A stretch of 64,000 bases of DNA from Oreohelix idahoensis (GCA_024509875.1 JAMPIV010017537.1:1-64000); one strand, 5' to 3'. Shown: positions 22,020-33,468, counted from the first letter of the stretch. Numbers and translations are program-made. The notes: generated from the sequence alone by a model not told the origin.

Positions 22020-24071
22020 TCATAAAACCAAATACGTTTCCAATTTCTGTCTGTCTGTATGACTAGCTCCGAGTTCATTTCTTTTCTTCCCTCTGTCTAA
22101 TAGACGTTCAGCGAATGGGATTTTGCGAGGCCAGTCGGCACTGACGCCTTCCGTTTCCGTGTGAACCTGACCTTGCTTCCGCAATTCGCTGTGCCTGTTT
22201 ATGGTCCGGAAAATTATCCGCACCTGTTGTGAGTTTCGGCCCCGCCTGAACTCACTGGCCACTGCGTAGATAATCCGCCTGTTACATGCAGTGTAATCGT
22301 TGCTGGACTCGGGCTGTTTAATTTCCGTTATGGGTTTACCTGTCGCGGACTTGAATAACCCTGTATAGCTGCAGTCTATAGGGACTTTTCGCGCGCGTAT
22401 AACCCTAGTTGGTAAATAAAGCCGTTCGTTGGCCGAAGAAATACTAGCATTTTCCTTCTGCCTCTCCACACCTACTCCGCTGTTTCGGCGGGAGCATTGA
22501 TCAATCTTCAGACCTGTGCCGTCTAAAGGCGGGTCTGGAGCTTTCCTTGCCTTGCCAGTCACAACTCTGGCTTGGTCAACGGAAATGATCAAGTTGTTCT
22601 GTAATGGCCTGGCGGAGGCGACTACTTTGCTGTCCATCAGTGGGGTTGAGACCACTGGAATAATGCGATTTGAATGAGAAAACTCTGCTGCCTGAAGCAA
22701 AGAGTAATCGATCGCATTCTGGGGTTCTACTAAATCATAACGGATCTCCGTAGCTTCTATCCGTGAAGACAGATAGGTAATATCTGCGAGTTGCAGAGCT
22801 TGTTGAGTCGCTTTACCATTACTAGCATGACGTGAGCCAAGGCTCTCAACAATGGCTCCTTGTACAGTAGTAAGGCAGCTTTTCTCACTGTCTTCTGCCC
22901 TGAGAAGTGTGAGAGACTCAAATGGAATACCAGGGATCCCTTCGCCTGGAACCCTGTGTCCATCATAAACGTCAACTTTGCCCTCCCCTGAGGAAGTTAC
23001 TGGCGTCAGTTGAACTTTGTCCTGCAATGCGAGATCCACTTCCTGGTTGACAGGCCCCGCAGACTGCATGCAAAAGACTGGACGGTTTGAGATCCCGTTT
23101 GATCGCGAAGTGCCCGAGAGAAAACTCTCGGTGTGTTTTTCCAAAGTTCCTTGGAACGGTTTGGAAAGTTTAACCCTTTTAGCAGGCGACTTATTCTTGC
23201 ACCTTTTAAGCTCAGGGTGATAAGAGGAGCGGCGCCTCCATTCTACGATCGCTGAGTTGGAGGGATGCGCCTCTGCATATGGTTTTTCGCTGTCCGGCCG
23301 GGAATCTTGCGAAATATAACGTGATAGGGTGTGGCTCCCTTTTCTCGACGTCACGTGTCGGTTAGGTGCTGCTCGGTCTGGAGCGTGAGAGGCTCGGGGT
23401 TCGCCGCTTGCCAGACGGGAACAATCCGTATTACAATGCTTGTTAGCACCTCTCTCACCTTTGAGCAGTTTCCATGCCTGGGAACGTTGCGTAATTTTCC
23501 CCGTGGCCTTAGGTCTGCTATCCCGACGTAAATTCTTTCCTTGTTCGGGCTTCGGATCCAAGTCCAAAGGAAAGTCAATTTTCTGGAGTTGGGGTTCGGT
23601 TTTAGCAGGCAAGTTTTCTTTCATGGGCGCAAGGTTTGCAGGGGCGTTGACCGTTAAGGGCACAGTAGAAGGGGAAGTAGAGTGACTACATTTAGTATCT
23701 GTTTCCACCCTCCGAATTTGGCTATCCAGTTCATTCATTCTGATTTGGTGTAGCCTGTCCCTTTCTTGTCTTTCTCTGTCCCTTTCTTGGCGCTCTATTT
23801 CCCATTGCTTGTCCCGCTCTTGTTTTTGCTTTTCCCTTTGCTTCTCGTCTTCTATCACTTCTTCTACATACTGTCGGGTGAATGCTTCACTCTCCCCAGT
23901 TTGTTTACAGGACCATGCTAAGATTAAACGGCTGTCAAACCAATTGTCTACCTCGTATTGATCCTGCAGGCTTACTGCAAATTCTAGAAAGGGCTGGATT
24001 TCGCTATCCTTGTACTCCATGTACTTAGCTACCTCGAGGGCAATCCTATGCACTTTATCTAGATCGGCCAT
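22020..24071 (-). CDS. Element B single ORF: coiled-coil gag-like protein of unknown fold
   Basis: An intact frame. The ATG at 24071 (MADLDKVHRIALEVAKYMEY) is preferred over the in-frame ATG at 24092: it has G at +4 and the ORF of element D also starts MADL. From about residue 80 to 130 it is an Arg/Glu/Gln-rich coiled coil with QERDRERQERDR. The remaining roughly 540 residues are hydrophilic, with basic stretches and no CCHC knuckle, capsid motif, DSG protease, RT or integrase that I can recognise. Known gypsy elements encode a nucleocapsid here, so a structural RNA-packaging role is an inference. The lack of stops argues for recent selection or recent insertion. Being the only protein of B, it makes B non-autonomous. 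Confidence 0.75.
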   Translation of the reverse strand: MADLDKVHRIALEVAKYMEYKDSEIQPFLEFAVSLQDQYEVDNWFDSRLILAWSCKQTGESEAFTRQYVEEVIEDEKQREKQKQERDKQWEIERQERDRERQERDRLHQIRMNELDSQIRRVETDTKCSHSTSPSTVPLTVNAPANLAPMKENLPAKTEPQLQKIDFPLDLDPKPEQGKNLRRDSRPKATGKITQRSQAWKLLKGERGANKHCNTDCSRLASGEPRASHAPDRAAPNRHVTSRKGSHTLSRYISQDSRPDSEKPYAEAHPSNSAIVEWRRRSSYHPELKRCKNKSPAKRVKLSKPFQGTLEKHTESFLSGTSRSNGISNRPVFCMQSAGPVNQEVDLALQDKVQLTPVTSSGEGKVDVYDGHRVPGEGIPGIPFESLTLLRAEDSEKSCLTTVQGAIVESLGSRHASNGKATQQALQLADITYLSSRIEATEIRYDLVEPQNAIDYSLLQAAEFSHSNRIIPVVSTPLMDSKVVASARPLQNNLIISVDQARVVTGKARKAPDPPLDGTGLKIDQCSRRNSGVGVERQKENASISSANERLYLPTRVIRARKVPIDCSYTGLFKSATGKPITEIKQPESSNDYTACNRRIIYAVASEFRRGRNSQQVRIIFRTINRHSELRKQGQVHTETEGVSADWPRKIPFAERLLDRGKKRNELGASHTDRQKLETYLVL

Positions 24072-24747
24072 TATATCAGGGTGAGCAAACACTATAGAAG
24101 GATAGAACCTAGAGATCTTAGTTACCTAGTCCACTACGTGCTGATTAACTTAATAATCAATAAAATCTAGACTAGCCTGGGAACTTTAAAAAACAAGAAA
24201 GTTTGTAGCTACTCTGATCGACAAGCAAAAACCCAAAAAACTCCAAAAAAATGTAAGTGATGTAAAACTTACTATCACTTCACCCCAGTTCTGTCAGTAC
24301 TACGCTATTGAGAGGATTGGTTGCTATCATCCGAATGAACACCCTCCCTTGGTACAAATGCAAGCTAGTAACTGACTATCTGTAGCTTCTTATCTTTGAT
24401 TAAAGAGCTACTCCTGAAAAAATATTAACCCTTAAAAAAAATTTTTTTTCTGACTTTTACAACAATAGTCGTCAGATTTGTCAACCAAAAACTCAGCAGT
24501 GATACCATCAACCTTTACCAGCTGTCTCATGTGTAGCATGAACAATAAATGTAACTTAATATTTATGATTGCTGTGGAGAAAAAACGCTGTTCAGACTTC
24601 CTCCAAAAGAAATAGTTCGATATGTCTAGGGGAAAGAAATTCCTATAATCTGCCGAACACTAAACTCTAAGAATCCAGATAGAATCTTGTGAGAGATTCA
24701 TCCTCGGATCGAGCACATATTAAATGTCGTACTAGATGGGTTCTAGA

Positions 24748-24765
24748 ATCTCGGACGGGCTCCCA
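24748..24765 (-). other. Element B primer-binding site, tRNA-Pro-like
   Basis: In element sense TGGGAGCCCGTCCGAGAT lies two bases inside the 5' LTR. It matches 15 of 18 positions of the tRNA-Pro site used by element D (52945-52962). Between this site and the ORF (24072-24747) is a non-coding leader with A/T runs. Confidence 0.75.
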
Positions 24766-24767
24766 AT

Positions 24768-26713
24768 TGTCGTGGTTGAGTTAGAGTGTAGAGTATTTGT
24801 CGAGTTGGACAACTGTAGTGAAATCGACAAGGGATAGTGGACTGACAGAGTTATAGATTACACTTTAGATAAGGTGTAAATAGGAGATGGACTTGAGACA
24901 ACCTGGAAGAAGATTTATTCAAATGATCTCTCTCTCCAGGCCTCAACTCACTTTACTGTCTAAGCATCTCCTGCTCTCTCTCTTTTCTCTTATCATACAT
25001 AGAGATTATAGTAAAGAGCTAAAAATACAAATATGGATGGAAAGGTCGTGAACAGCGCATTAATAAATGTGTAAAATTTATTAAAGAAGAAAAAGCATGG
25101 AATTAATGCATATCATCACAACAACATAAAATTTCATCAATAATCAAATATTCATCGATAATCATATACACCAACAATCACACACACAGATCACCATTCA
25201 TAAAAACCTGTAGAACACAAAGAGAAATAAATAAACTGTCTGCCAGTCTGTCGGTTTTCGTGGGACCAAGTACAATGCTTCAGACAGTGTCTTTTTTTAC
25301 GTAAAGATATACTCCATGGGTGATGGACTTGACCTGTATAAATCCACTGTAGTCGCTATTGTTGGTGGCACCCCTGATTTCGCGATGGGACTGGAAGACT
25401 GTCTATCTCCTGCTGACCAAATAAACAAACTGAGCGACAGCATGTCCGTCCGCTTTCGTGGGACCAAATGGGATAGCTCCAATGTCTTTACGTAAAGATA
25501 TACTCCATGGATGATGGACTTGACCTGTAAATCCAATGTAGGCGCTATCTTTGGTGACACTAATTTGCGTGAGGGGCTGGAAGACGCTGTATATCTTTGC
25601 TGGCCGCTCCTAAGTGCGAGGTTTTAATATATCCAGGAATAAATACACAGGACGAAGTCACTTGAGGACAAATTGTCCCTTGCGCGCTTATCCGGCGCTA
25701 GAATCGGCTTTCGTACTTGGTATAAATCCTGTTTAAACTGGTTTGGCTGTGGTTTGCTGAGTGCCCCGTTTAGGCACAACAAAGGCGGGTGATATGGAAT
25801 TCTGCTATAGGCATGCTGAGCGGGTTTGATATTCTGGAAGCCGCAATGCTCTGGCTGGTAATCCAATAGGCGAGTAGAGAACTACTACTGCGTTTGGCGA
25901 TTCCAGATTTAGCGTTGGCTCCGTTGCACTGCGTGAGCTTAACTTGGCATTGACAAAAAGGGGTTTTGATTCAGGAACGGGGTGTGACGATTCGTGACGC
26001 TAGCGGTATTCAGAACCCTCTAGATCGAAGAGAATATTTCGTTCTTCGCCTGACTGGAATCTGCTCTCGCGAGTCGGTCTCCCTGGAACCCGAAAAATGC
26101 CAAGAAATAGGCGAAAAACATTTAGTTCTGTGTTAATGTTTGCCTTATTTCCATAATGGTCTATCTCGGGCCAGGAAAATTTACGAATGTCTTTGTCTAT
26201 TAAAACCAGTCTACTCTTATAGATTACAAGGGACGCTCCCCCCGAACACCTGGCGTGCGTATTTCTACAGAAGTTCGGCGAAAGACGTAATCTAGAGAAG
26301 ACAAAAGAAATCGTGTGAAAGTTCCCCAGGCCTCAAAGGGTACCCGCCGCTCGTCATCAAACGTTTTAAAGCGACCAGAGAAATTCCCCTGTTGGGACCA
26401 CAGAGGGTACCCGCCGCTAACGAACCGTTTCTTTCACAGAAACCGTCTTGGCTCGTTCTAACACTTAAAGCGGACCCGAGAAATGTTTCTCTGGTCGAAC
26501 AGGTGCGTGTAGATAACATTACGTCTAGCGTTAGCTGACCGCAGCTGGCCAGCGTAAACAACCTCGGGTGGGGTTTGAGAGGGTGAGAAAGTTTGGCCAC
26601 AAAGGTAGAAAAGGAAAGAAAAAGAAAATACAAAATGTCTCGGAAAACAGAACATTTAAAGGAGTAATCAAATTATGGACAAGATGGTAAAATAAATTAT
26701 CTTTCACGTGACA
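24768..26713 (-). repeat. Element B 5' LTR, intact
   Basis: 1946 bp from TGTCGTGG (plus-strand view) to CACGTGACA. It is the uninterrupted reference for the split 3' LTR and shows that about 100 bp (24900-25001) is missing where A sits in the other copy. Confidence 0.93.
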
Positions 26714-26884
26714 CCCTCCACCCCCAAAGGAGCATAGGCCTTCAACAAACACATAACAAGTCCTCCTGTCACGTGCCATCATCTCAAGTTGTTTCCACGT
26801 TCTCCTCATCATGTTCACATCTGTTTCCAGCTCTCTTCTCCATGTGCTTCTTGGTCTACCTCTGCCTCTCTTGTCCATGTTCAT

Positions 26885-27089
26885 TGATTTCTTATTTATT
26901 GCTATCTCTGCTACTGATATAAAAATGTATAGATCTTCATTAACATCACGTGATGTTTTGTTGTCTCTGACACTGAAACTGTGTAGGTCTTGATTAGCAT
27001 CACCATTACATTTTTATTCCTTATGTGCTCTTCCATTTGAAAAGTTTCCTTTAAAAATGTATAACATATCAGCAATTAGTTTTTTTTTT
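26885..27089. other. No recognisable gene
   Basis: AT-rich flank outside the nested insertion. It ends in a poly-T stretch near 27080. Confidence 0.5.
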
Positions 27090-27615
27090 CTTCAAAAGTG
27101 TGTAAATTTGTTATTGTTTTCTTGGGAGAAGTGTAAATATATGTTTGTTTTGTTGGGAGAAGCATAAATTTGTGTTTGTTTTGTTGGGAGAAGTGTGTAA
27201 ATTTGTTCTTGTGTTTTTTTTTTTAAAGTGTGTAAATTCGCCAATTTTTCTTGTCGTTGATAAGTGCGTATATGTATCTTTGTTTTCCTGGGAGAAGTGT
27301 GTAAATTTGTTTCTATCTTTTTGGATAAGTGTGTAAATTTGTCTATGTTTACTTGGTAGAAGTGTGTAAATTTGTATTTGTTTTGTTTGGGGAAGTGTAA
27401 ATTTGTCTTTGTTTTCTCGGAAGAAGTGTAAATTTGTCTTTTTTGTCATGGGAGAAGTATGTAAATTTGTTTTCTGTTTTTTTTTTGGAGACGTGTGTAC
27501 TTTTTTCTCCATTGTTTTCTCTACGGAAAAGTTTTGTCTACTTTTTTTCTGCAGAGAAATGTGTACATGTCTCCTTCGTTCTCTTCGGAGAAGTGTGTCA
27601 ATCTGTCTTTGTCAT
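27090..27615. repeat. Minisatellite, about 33-38 bp units
   Basis: About fourteen degenerate units built on GAAGTGTGTAAATTTGTC followed by T-rich sequence and CTTGGGA. Frames on both strands are open for up to 133 codons but only because of the repeat composition; they have no start context or motif. Confidence 0.85.
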
Positions 27616-28039
27616 TTCTATGTCACAAATAAAGAAATTAATATCCGTAAATTTCCCTTTCCATTCCGCGTACAACCATTAATGTAGCTGATAAACTTGT
27701 AGGGTATCGGGACCGACCACATATAATGTCACGCATTGAGAAGGGGAGGAGTGTCAAATTTTGTGACGAAGCATGATGAAACACGGACTTTGGGAATGAG
27801 AGCATTGTTGGTAAAAGTGACACAACTTCTGTGTCGTCATATGGGACGACACGACTGATTAATTGTGAACTACTCGTACTTACTGATTAGGAAAGTTATC
27901 ATTCCCTGCCACTGTGTGTGCCGCGGCCTTCTGCCTTGAACTAGGAGTTAGCTATACAGTTTCTATTTTCCACCTTGTATGATCGCTTTTAATTGGCAAT
28001 ACATCAACACTCATAATCACTATCCTTTAGCCTGCCCAA
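27616..28039. other. No recognisable gene
   Basis: Unremarkable DNA; may be intron or intergenic sequence upstream of the ankyrin exon. Confidence 0.4.
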
Positions 28040-28480
28040 AGCAGAATTGACCTTCAGTAACAACATACCAAGTTTTCCTATCCCGTGCCCATTAGCTTAT
28101 GTTCTTTCTGCAGTGCTCTTCTCCTTGGGGGGTGGGGGGGGGAGGTGGTATACCTCTGCCTCTGTTACCCTGGGGACTCCAGAAAAAAAAGACTGCCTCG
28201 TGATGTTCAGCAGATTTTCTCACCGTGAGCCCTACCCATCGAAAATATTGGATATTTGTGACAACCTCTTTTATTGATGATCCCTTTATCCTGGAGATTC
28301 CAGACTAAGGACTGTATAGTAATGCTATCAACATGTTTCTTTAATGTGTGTCTCATCCATCTCCACCGTCTTCTTCTCATCTCTCGTTACACTGCCCCAT
28401 GTCTGGTTCTTGTCATCAGCTCCACATTACTTATCTTGTCATACCATTTCAATGGATTGTCTTGTATCAGAAGATATTTT
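28040..28480 (-). pseudogene. LINE tail fragments
   Basis: Reverse-complementing 28260-28470 gives the family sequence with TGGTATGACAAGATAAGTAATGTG..GAGATGAGAAGAAGACGGTGG..CATGTTGATAGCATTAC. A second partial match (TGGGGACTCCAG, GTTCAGCAGATTTTCTCA) lies at 28130-28230. Both are frame-broken. From 28481 to 28800 nothing else is seen. Confidence 0.65.
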
Positions 28481-28800
28481 CCACCTCATATATGCTTTAT
28501 TTATTTCGTCCCGACATAGTTGAGTCTTGCTAAACATATTTTTTTGGGGTCCTGGAAAAATTTATGTCGCGACAGAGGAATATGTGAAGTACACTGTACC
28601 TTAATACCTGAACACTGTCACAACGACATTATCCTATCTGACATGGTCAGTAGCCATGTAACAGTGATACAACAGTCAGGTGTGATGGAAGCAAATAAAA
28701 TGTTTCACAGTGTTTATTTTTAGCTTATTAAATTAATCTCTCAAAAAGTGGTTTATGTCCACGATTTTAATTTTTCACATGACTTACTGAAGATACCCGT

Positions 28801-28820
28801 TTCTGTTCTATTTTACACAG
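28801..28820 (+). other. Probable splice acceptor of the ankyrin gene
   Basis: A pyrimidine-rich stretch TTCTGTTCTATTTTACACAG ends in AG at 28819-28820. The reading frame of the downstream exon is open right up to this AG in phase 0, with no ATG between it and 28929. Confidence 0.65.
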
Positions 28821-30350
28821 AAAAATCCAAGTGGACAAAGAAAGAAGATAAGCAACAAGATATTCGCAAACCCTACTTTAGCGGAACAACGGAAGTTGCT
28901 GATCACGAGAGAAGCAAAAGTTAGTCAAATGGCAGGAAGGATATCTGGAAGCAACGTAACACTGACTCAGTTTCTAATGAACACTGACATGTATGAAGAT
29001 GACTCTTCTATAGTGGAGGTTGTTACGGATCTGCTTCAAAATGGGGCTTCTGTGAACGAAAGAAGCAGCGAAGGTAGAACGCCATTAATGATTGCAGCTT
29101 CAACAGACGACCGTACGAGCTTGCTGCAGGTTTTGGTAGACCATGGCGCAGATCTTAATGACAAGGACAAACGAGGTAACACCGCTCTTATGTGTGCTGC
29201 AGCATTTGATTGTTTCACGAATGTGTTCTTTCTTATTCATATGACCAAAGACAGTCAAAGTTTAATCAACGTAAAAAACTCTGAAGGATTAACAGCTCTG
29301 ATGTATGCTGTGATTGGGGACAATCTGGCAGTAACGTCAGAACTAATCTCTTTGGGTGCTGACGTAAATGTGAAAGACGCGTATGGAAACACAGCTCTGT
29401 TGTGCGCACTGATCGGATCCGTGAGACCTAGAACAGAAATCCTCACAGCTCTGATAAGTGCGGGGTGCGATATGAACTGTCAGAACAATGATGGTTTCTC
29501 TCCCTTGATGATGGCTGCCTGCAAGTGCTCAAAAGACACAATTTTAACACTGCTGAATTCAGGAGCAAACGTCAACACTGTCAGTAAAACAGACAGTACC
29601 AAGACAGCACTTTCATTCCTTCTAAAGAACCCATATCTTGAAAGGGAAATTATGTGCTGCATTCAGTCTTTCCTAGACAAAGGTGCTTGTATATCTTACC
29701 TCAGCCCAGCTCTAATTCACAGAATCATCCTCCGGGGTCAAATAGAAATAATACCCAAGCTGATTCGATGTGGATTGATGCCCATTGATGTTCAATCAGA
29801 TAAAGTATTGGAAGCAAGTTGTACAAGCGACATGAACTTTGATGTCTCCCCTCTTTGCATGGCGGTTTTAGCTGGAAATGTACCACTAGCTCGTTACTTC
29901 ACGGAAAACCTGCTTCTCACGAACTCTGACGTGACTGGGCGGATCAAGGTCACGAGACGTATTGTTGGAAGGTACCGAAACCAGGAATGTCTCAAATTCC
30001 TGGATGAAATATCCTCACAACCAATGTCTCTATTCACGCTGTCATTCGTCGCTGTGTCGTCTGCTGTAGGCGCATCTCCAGGACGTGAGACCAGAGTAAA
30101 CAAGCTGCCCTTACCTCAGATGGTTAAAGACAAGCTTCTGTTTAAGACAGAATATGCATCGTTGACCATTCCACGACATAGAGTTATATATTCAGACATT
30201 TTACTCGAGGACATAAAACTGTATATCCTGGAGTTATTCGGTAATAAAATTCAAGTCTTCCGCCTCAGCGCCCCCAGTCATGAATACCATCCTTACAACG
30301 ACTACGTTTACAACTACACTTCTATACTCCCATATTTAGGTCTGTTATGA
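28821..30350 (+). CDS. Ankyrin-repeat protein with SOCS box, last exon
   Basis: About 509 codons are open from the acceptor at 28820 to TGA at 30348-30350. The first in-frame ATG is at 28929, so the gene either starts there or, more likely, continues from an upstream exon outside recognition. Ankyrin repeats are plain: GRTPLMIAAST..LLQVLVDHGADLN, GNTALMCAAAF, GLTALMYAVIGD..LISLGADVN, GNTALLCALIG..LISAGCDMN and GFSPLMMAACK..LLNSGANVN, about five to six units (29020-29680). Near 30015-30146, LFTLSFVAVSSAVG..KLPLPQMVKDKLLF fits a SOCS box, which recruits Elongin B/C to Cullin-5 ubiquitin ligases. A further 67 residues follow. By family knowledge it would be a cytoplasmic substrate adaptor; the substrate is unknown. 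It is the only clear host gene in the window. Confidence 0.85.
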   Translation, partial: KNPSGQRKKISNKIFANPTLAEQRKLLITREAKVSQMAGRISGSNVTLTQFLMNTDMYEDDSSIVEVVTDLLQNGASVNERSSEGRTPLMIAASTDDRTSLLQVLVDHGADLNDKDKRGNTALMCAAAFDCFTNVFFLIHMTKDSQSLINVKNSEGLTALMYAVIGDNLAVTSELISLGADVNVKDAYGNTALLCALIGSVRPRTEILTALISAGCDMNCQNNDGFSPLMMAACKCSKDTILTLLNSGANVNTVSKTDSTKTALSFLLKNPYLEREIMCCIQSFLDKGACISYLSPALIHRIILRGQIEIIPKLIRCGLMPIDVQSDKVLEASCTSDMNFDVSPLCMAVLAGNVPLARYFTENLLLTNSDVTGRIKVTRRIVGRYRNQECLKFLDEISSQPMSLFTLSFVAVSSAVGASPGRETRVNKLPLPQMVKDKLLFKTEYASLTIPRHRVIYSDILLEDIKLYILELFGNKIQVFRLSAPSHEYHPYNDYVYNYTSILPYLGLL

Positions 30351-30419
30351 AAATGTTTACCGTTCTCTTTGGCAGGGGCGCACTAAGTCTAGGGGGAGGG
30401 GCTATGCCATTGAACACTA

Positions 30420-30990
30420 CTATGACATTACTGAACTGTTTGATATCAAAATAAGAATACAAAAAGCAAGAGGAGCTTTCATTGCATTGGGAAATATATG
30501 AAGATCAAGAGAAATCGGATCCAACACGAAGATATGAATCTTCAACTCAAATGTGAAGTCAGCCCTATTGTATGGCTCTGAGACATGGAGAACAACAGAC
30601 AACAACCAAAAAGCTACAGACTTTCATAAATGGGTGCTTGCGTAGAATAGAGGGATTAAAATGGTATGACAAGGTTACCAACGTGGAACTGTGGACAAGA
30701 ACTAGACAAGTGCCAGTGGAACAAACGATAAGAAGAATTCGATGGCGATGGATAGGACACGCACTGAAGAAACCTGTTGATAGCATTACAAGGCAGTCCT
30801 TGTTCTAGAACCCCCAGGGAAAGAGAGGCAGCGGTAGACCAAGAAGCACATGGAGAATAGAGCTGGAAGCAGAAGTGAAAATGATGCGGAGAACGTGGAA
30901 AAAACTCGAGATGATGGCACGTGACAGGAGGACTTGGCATGTGTTTGTTGAAGGCCTATGCTCCTTTTGGAGTGCAGGGTTATGATGATG
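30420..30990 (+). pseudogene. LINE C-terminal copy in the ankyrin gene 3' flank
   Basis: ATCAAAATAAGAATACAAAA..GCAAGAGGAGCTTTCATTG starts the copy, then SALLYGSETWRTT, LQTFINGCLRRIEGLKWYDKVTNVELWTRTRQVPVEQ, IGHALKKPVDSITRQSLF and PRSTWRIELEAE. It ends with GAAGGCCTATGCTCC and (GATGAT). Frameshifted and 5'-truncated. It begins only about 70 bp after the stop codon of the ankyrin exon. Confidence 0.85.
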
Positions 30991-30999
30991 ATAGCAGAT

Positions 31000-31130
31000 A
31001 CTGCAGTAGGGGAGTGAAGTGTTAGAGACTTCACTATACTAGGTCCACCATCGAGAGGTAGGGTAACCAGTTCCCGTTATCGCCGCCATTTCCTTCCCTA
31101 ACTCAAAATCAGGTACCCATTTACATGCCT
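31000..31130 (-). mobile_element. Partial SINE, second family
   Basis: GCAGATACTGCAGTAGGGGA, GAAGTGTTAGAGACTTCACT and AGGTACCCATTTACA match the minus-strand copy at 6525-6750. The tRNA-like head is missing. In 31131-31441 I see only AT-rich DNA with an AATAAA at about 31240 that could serve as the ankyrin gene poly(A) signal, which is unproven. Confidence 0.7.
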
Positions 31131-31441
31131 ACATATGAATGTCCTCAAGGCTCCAAGCTGTGACCCATGTCATTAGTAACTTGTACTTTTGATGTATATA
31201 TTTTAAAATTAAGCTGCTTTTTTTTTTCAATTGTGCATCAATAAACTTTTTATTACATGCTTTTATTTAACTTCACTTGTATGTCACTTTCAAATCTTGC
31301 AATCAATTTTCAATCACGTCCAGATGAGCACTAGCTCTGAAACTTGGCATAGTTGTGTATTGCCGATGACAATACAATAATCAGTCAATTATTACTAATT
31401 TAATTTTATATTTATGACATTACGAGTAATTAAAGTTTTTC

Positions 31442-33020
31442 GTTAACTCATACTGGCTACTAGTTGATAAATTCTATTATTGGCCATGTAGTTGTAAAAT
31501 CACGCTTTATTTGTTAAATGACGTGAATGTCCACCAGTTGATATATGTAGATGTTGGGACTGGTGTAGTAAAGTGTAACGATTGTCAACTCATCAAACCC
31601 AGCACAGTTTTGGTCATACAGGTCATCTTGTCCTGGAACGTGATGAGGCTCCGACAAGAATGTGAGTGTAAACAATGAGTGTGTATGTGAATGTCAGAAC
31701 GCGAATGGTAGCATGATTCGATAGAGTTGACAGGTTGGTAGTACATCACTCATACTCACACTGTTCGAATTCAAGAAGTACTGGAACTACGGTGGTCTTT
31801 TTTATAATATTTAATGGGACGCACACTTGGACAGTACGTGTATGGTTACAGGAACAAATGTCGACATAGACAGCATAATGTTGATCACAGGAATATCATC
31901 TTAAGTTAGCATTCATGCTTGGCAAATATCATAATGGAGCATTCGTAAATAAGCATTCAGGGTTCCCTCATGTAAATCATCTGGCTTTACTGACTGGGCA
32001 CGTCAGACCATAACCAATATATAGGAAGGCTCCTAGACCTAACCTCGTCTAGCGAATATTCCTTCACGTAAAGTTCAATATATATATATTTCATAAAAAT
32101 ATAGGAATCCCAGACATGGGTTCTCACATGTAGCAGTGATCTCTTGGTTCATCGAGCGATAGTACAGGCATCCCTTTTTCTCACTCGATAAATACAAAGT
32201 ATATGAATTTCAACATGGCTGTGCTTCTCTCGTGAGCTCCACTCACTATGGATACTGGCCAAAATTGGTCATTCGTTAAATGTCCTCATATCTTCATAGC
32301 TTCTCTCATAGAGGTGATTGAATAATATCATACAATCTAGTGTTGATACATAGGAATGTCTTCTTCCTTTGAATAAATATTCTTTTCAAAAGTACCACTG
32401 TGCATCTGTTTATCAACAACGGTGGCGAAGCCCAAGTTCATAATAAATTGTGGTTTTACCTTTTTATGCGAAATATAACTTTGCCATTCCTTGGCAAAAG
32501 AGAATAAACACTGGGGTAAAGTACATACAACATGTCTAAATGATTATCACTTTTCCCCATCCATATAAAGATCACTATTTCGGCAAAAAAGCCTGCTACA
32601 ACAAAACTCGACATCCTCACAGGATGGCAGCCATGAATCACCCCCTTGCTAGCGATACTTCCGCTGCATAGCCTTTGACCTTTTCTAGCGACAACCAAAT
32701 TAGTTCGACTTAGAAATGCAAAGATATCCATATATAAGACAGACTCGTCCTACTCATACAAACACTACGTATAAATTCAGGCCATAGATATACTGAAGCA
32801 AGAACAATCTATTCCTACCCAGCCAAAGAATAAATCGCAGTAGGCCTAGACTCGTCGCGGAGTCCGATCGAAGATGACGGAACTTTTTCCAAGGGAAGTA
32901 ACTCAAAAATGACTTCTCCTTAAGCACTTAAAAAGGAAATACTTTGCTTCCAAAATATTTGCGAACATAATAAGAATATAAATGTATTATATTGCAAGAT
33001 AGTAAAAATTGCCCTTTACA
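31442..33020 (-). repeat. Element C 3' LTR
   Basis: Same sequence as 39625-41204. In element sense it begins TGTAAAGGGC. At its far end the copy agrees with the other LTR only from GTTAACTCATACTGG, so the last dozen or so bases of this LTR may be missing. The 91-codon antisense frame is an LTR duplicate with no motif. Confidence 0.93.
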
Positions 33021-33041
33021 GTCTTACCACACCTCCCGGGA
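33021..33041 (-). other. Element C polypurine tract
   Basis: In element sense CCCGGGAGGTGTGGTAAGAC abuts the 3' LTR start TGTAAAGG. The region 33042-33468 is a non-coding 3' part with A/T runs. Confidence 0.65.
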
Positions 33042-33468
33042 AAAAAAAAATAAAATTTTTTTTTTTTAAATACATCTAGGAGCACCGTAGAATAGGCTCA
33101 CAACGCAAGAATACTGCGCAGATGCAAATATCGGGAATAACTATAATTCCTAATATGACCGGTGAGAATATATCTCAAAATCTGAGAGAAATTGTTTCTC
33201 TACGAATAAATGTTTCCAGGAAGGTGTGATGTACGTATAATACAATTCTGGTAATTATACAATGCATACCAAAAATTCACACTATAATCTTAAATTTATG
33301 ATTTATGAAGAAACAATCATCAAAGAACAGCGGTGAATAAACATCAATAAACCGCTAAGTAGAGATACCATCATTCTATTATTAAATTACAAATGTGTAT
33401 CTTAGTAAAGAAACCAAAAAATAACTGTTGTAAAGTTATACATATTAAAAAGATCCAATATTTAACAG

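Larger units (their letters stand above)
11228..26713 (-). mobile_element. LTR retrotransposon B, non-autonomous, split by element A
   Basis: The LTR pair is 24768-26713 (5' LTR in element sense) and 11228-11359 plus 20189-21921 (3' LTR, interrupted by A). LTR ends are TGTC...GACA. A 5-bp target duplication CCCTC occurs at 11223-11227 and 26714-26718. The internal region (21922-24767, 2.85 kb) has a primer-binding site, one long gag-like frame and a polypurine tract. No protease, RT, RNase H or integrase is seen. Excluding A the element is about 6.7 kb. The LTRs agree at about 99 percent by eye. Confidence 0.93.
11196..26884 (-). mobile_element. Short LINE tail copy (outer shell of a three-level nest)
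   Basis: A minus-strand, 5'-truncated LINE tail is split by element B: its 3' end lies at 11210-11227 and the rest at 26714-26870. The latter translates as KRGRGRPRSTWRRELE..MMRRTWKQLEMMA. It is flanked by a 14-bp target duplication, TTGTCCATGTTCAT, at 11196-11209 and 26871-26884. Joined across B it would be only about 175 bp. Everything between 11228 and 26713 is a later insertion. Confidence 0.85.

Noticed and set aside
27111..27512. Minus-strand Lys/Thr/Asn-rich 133-codon frame
   Set aside because: The same minisatellite is open on both strands; composition follows the DNA repeat.
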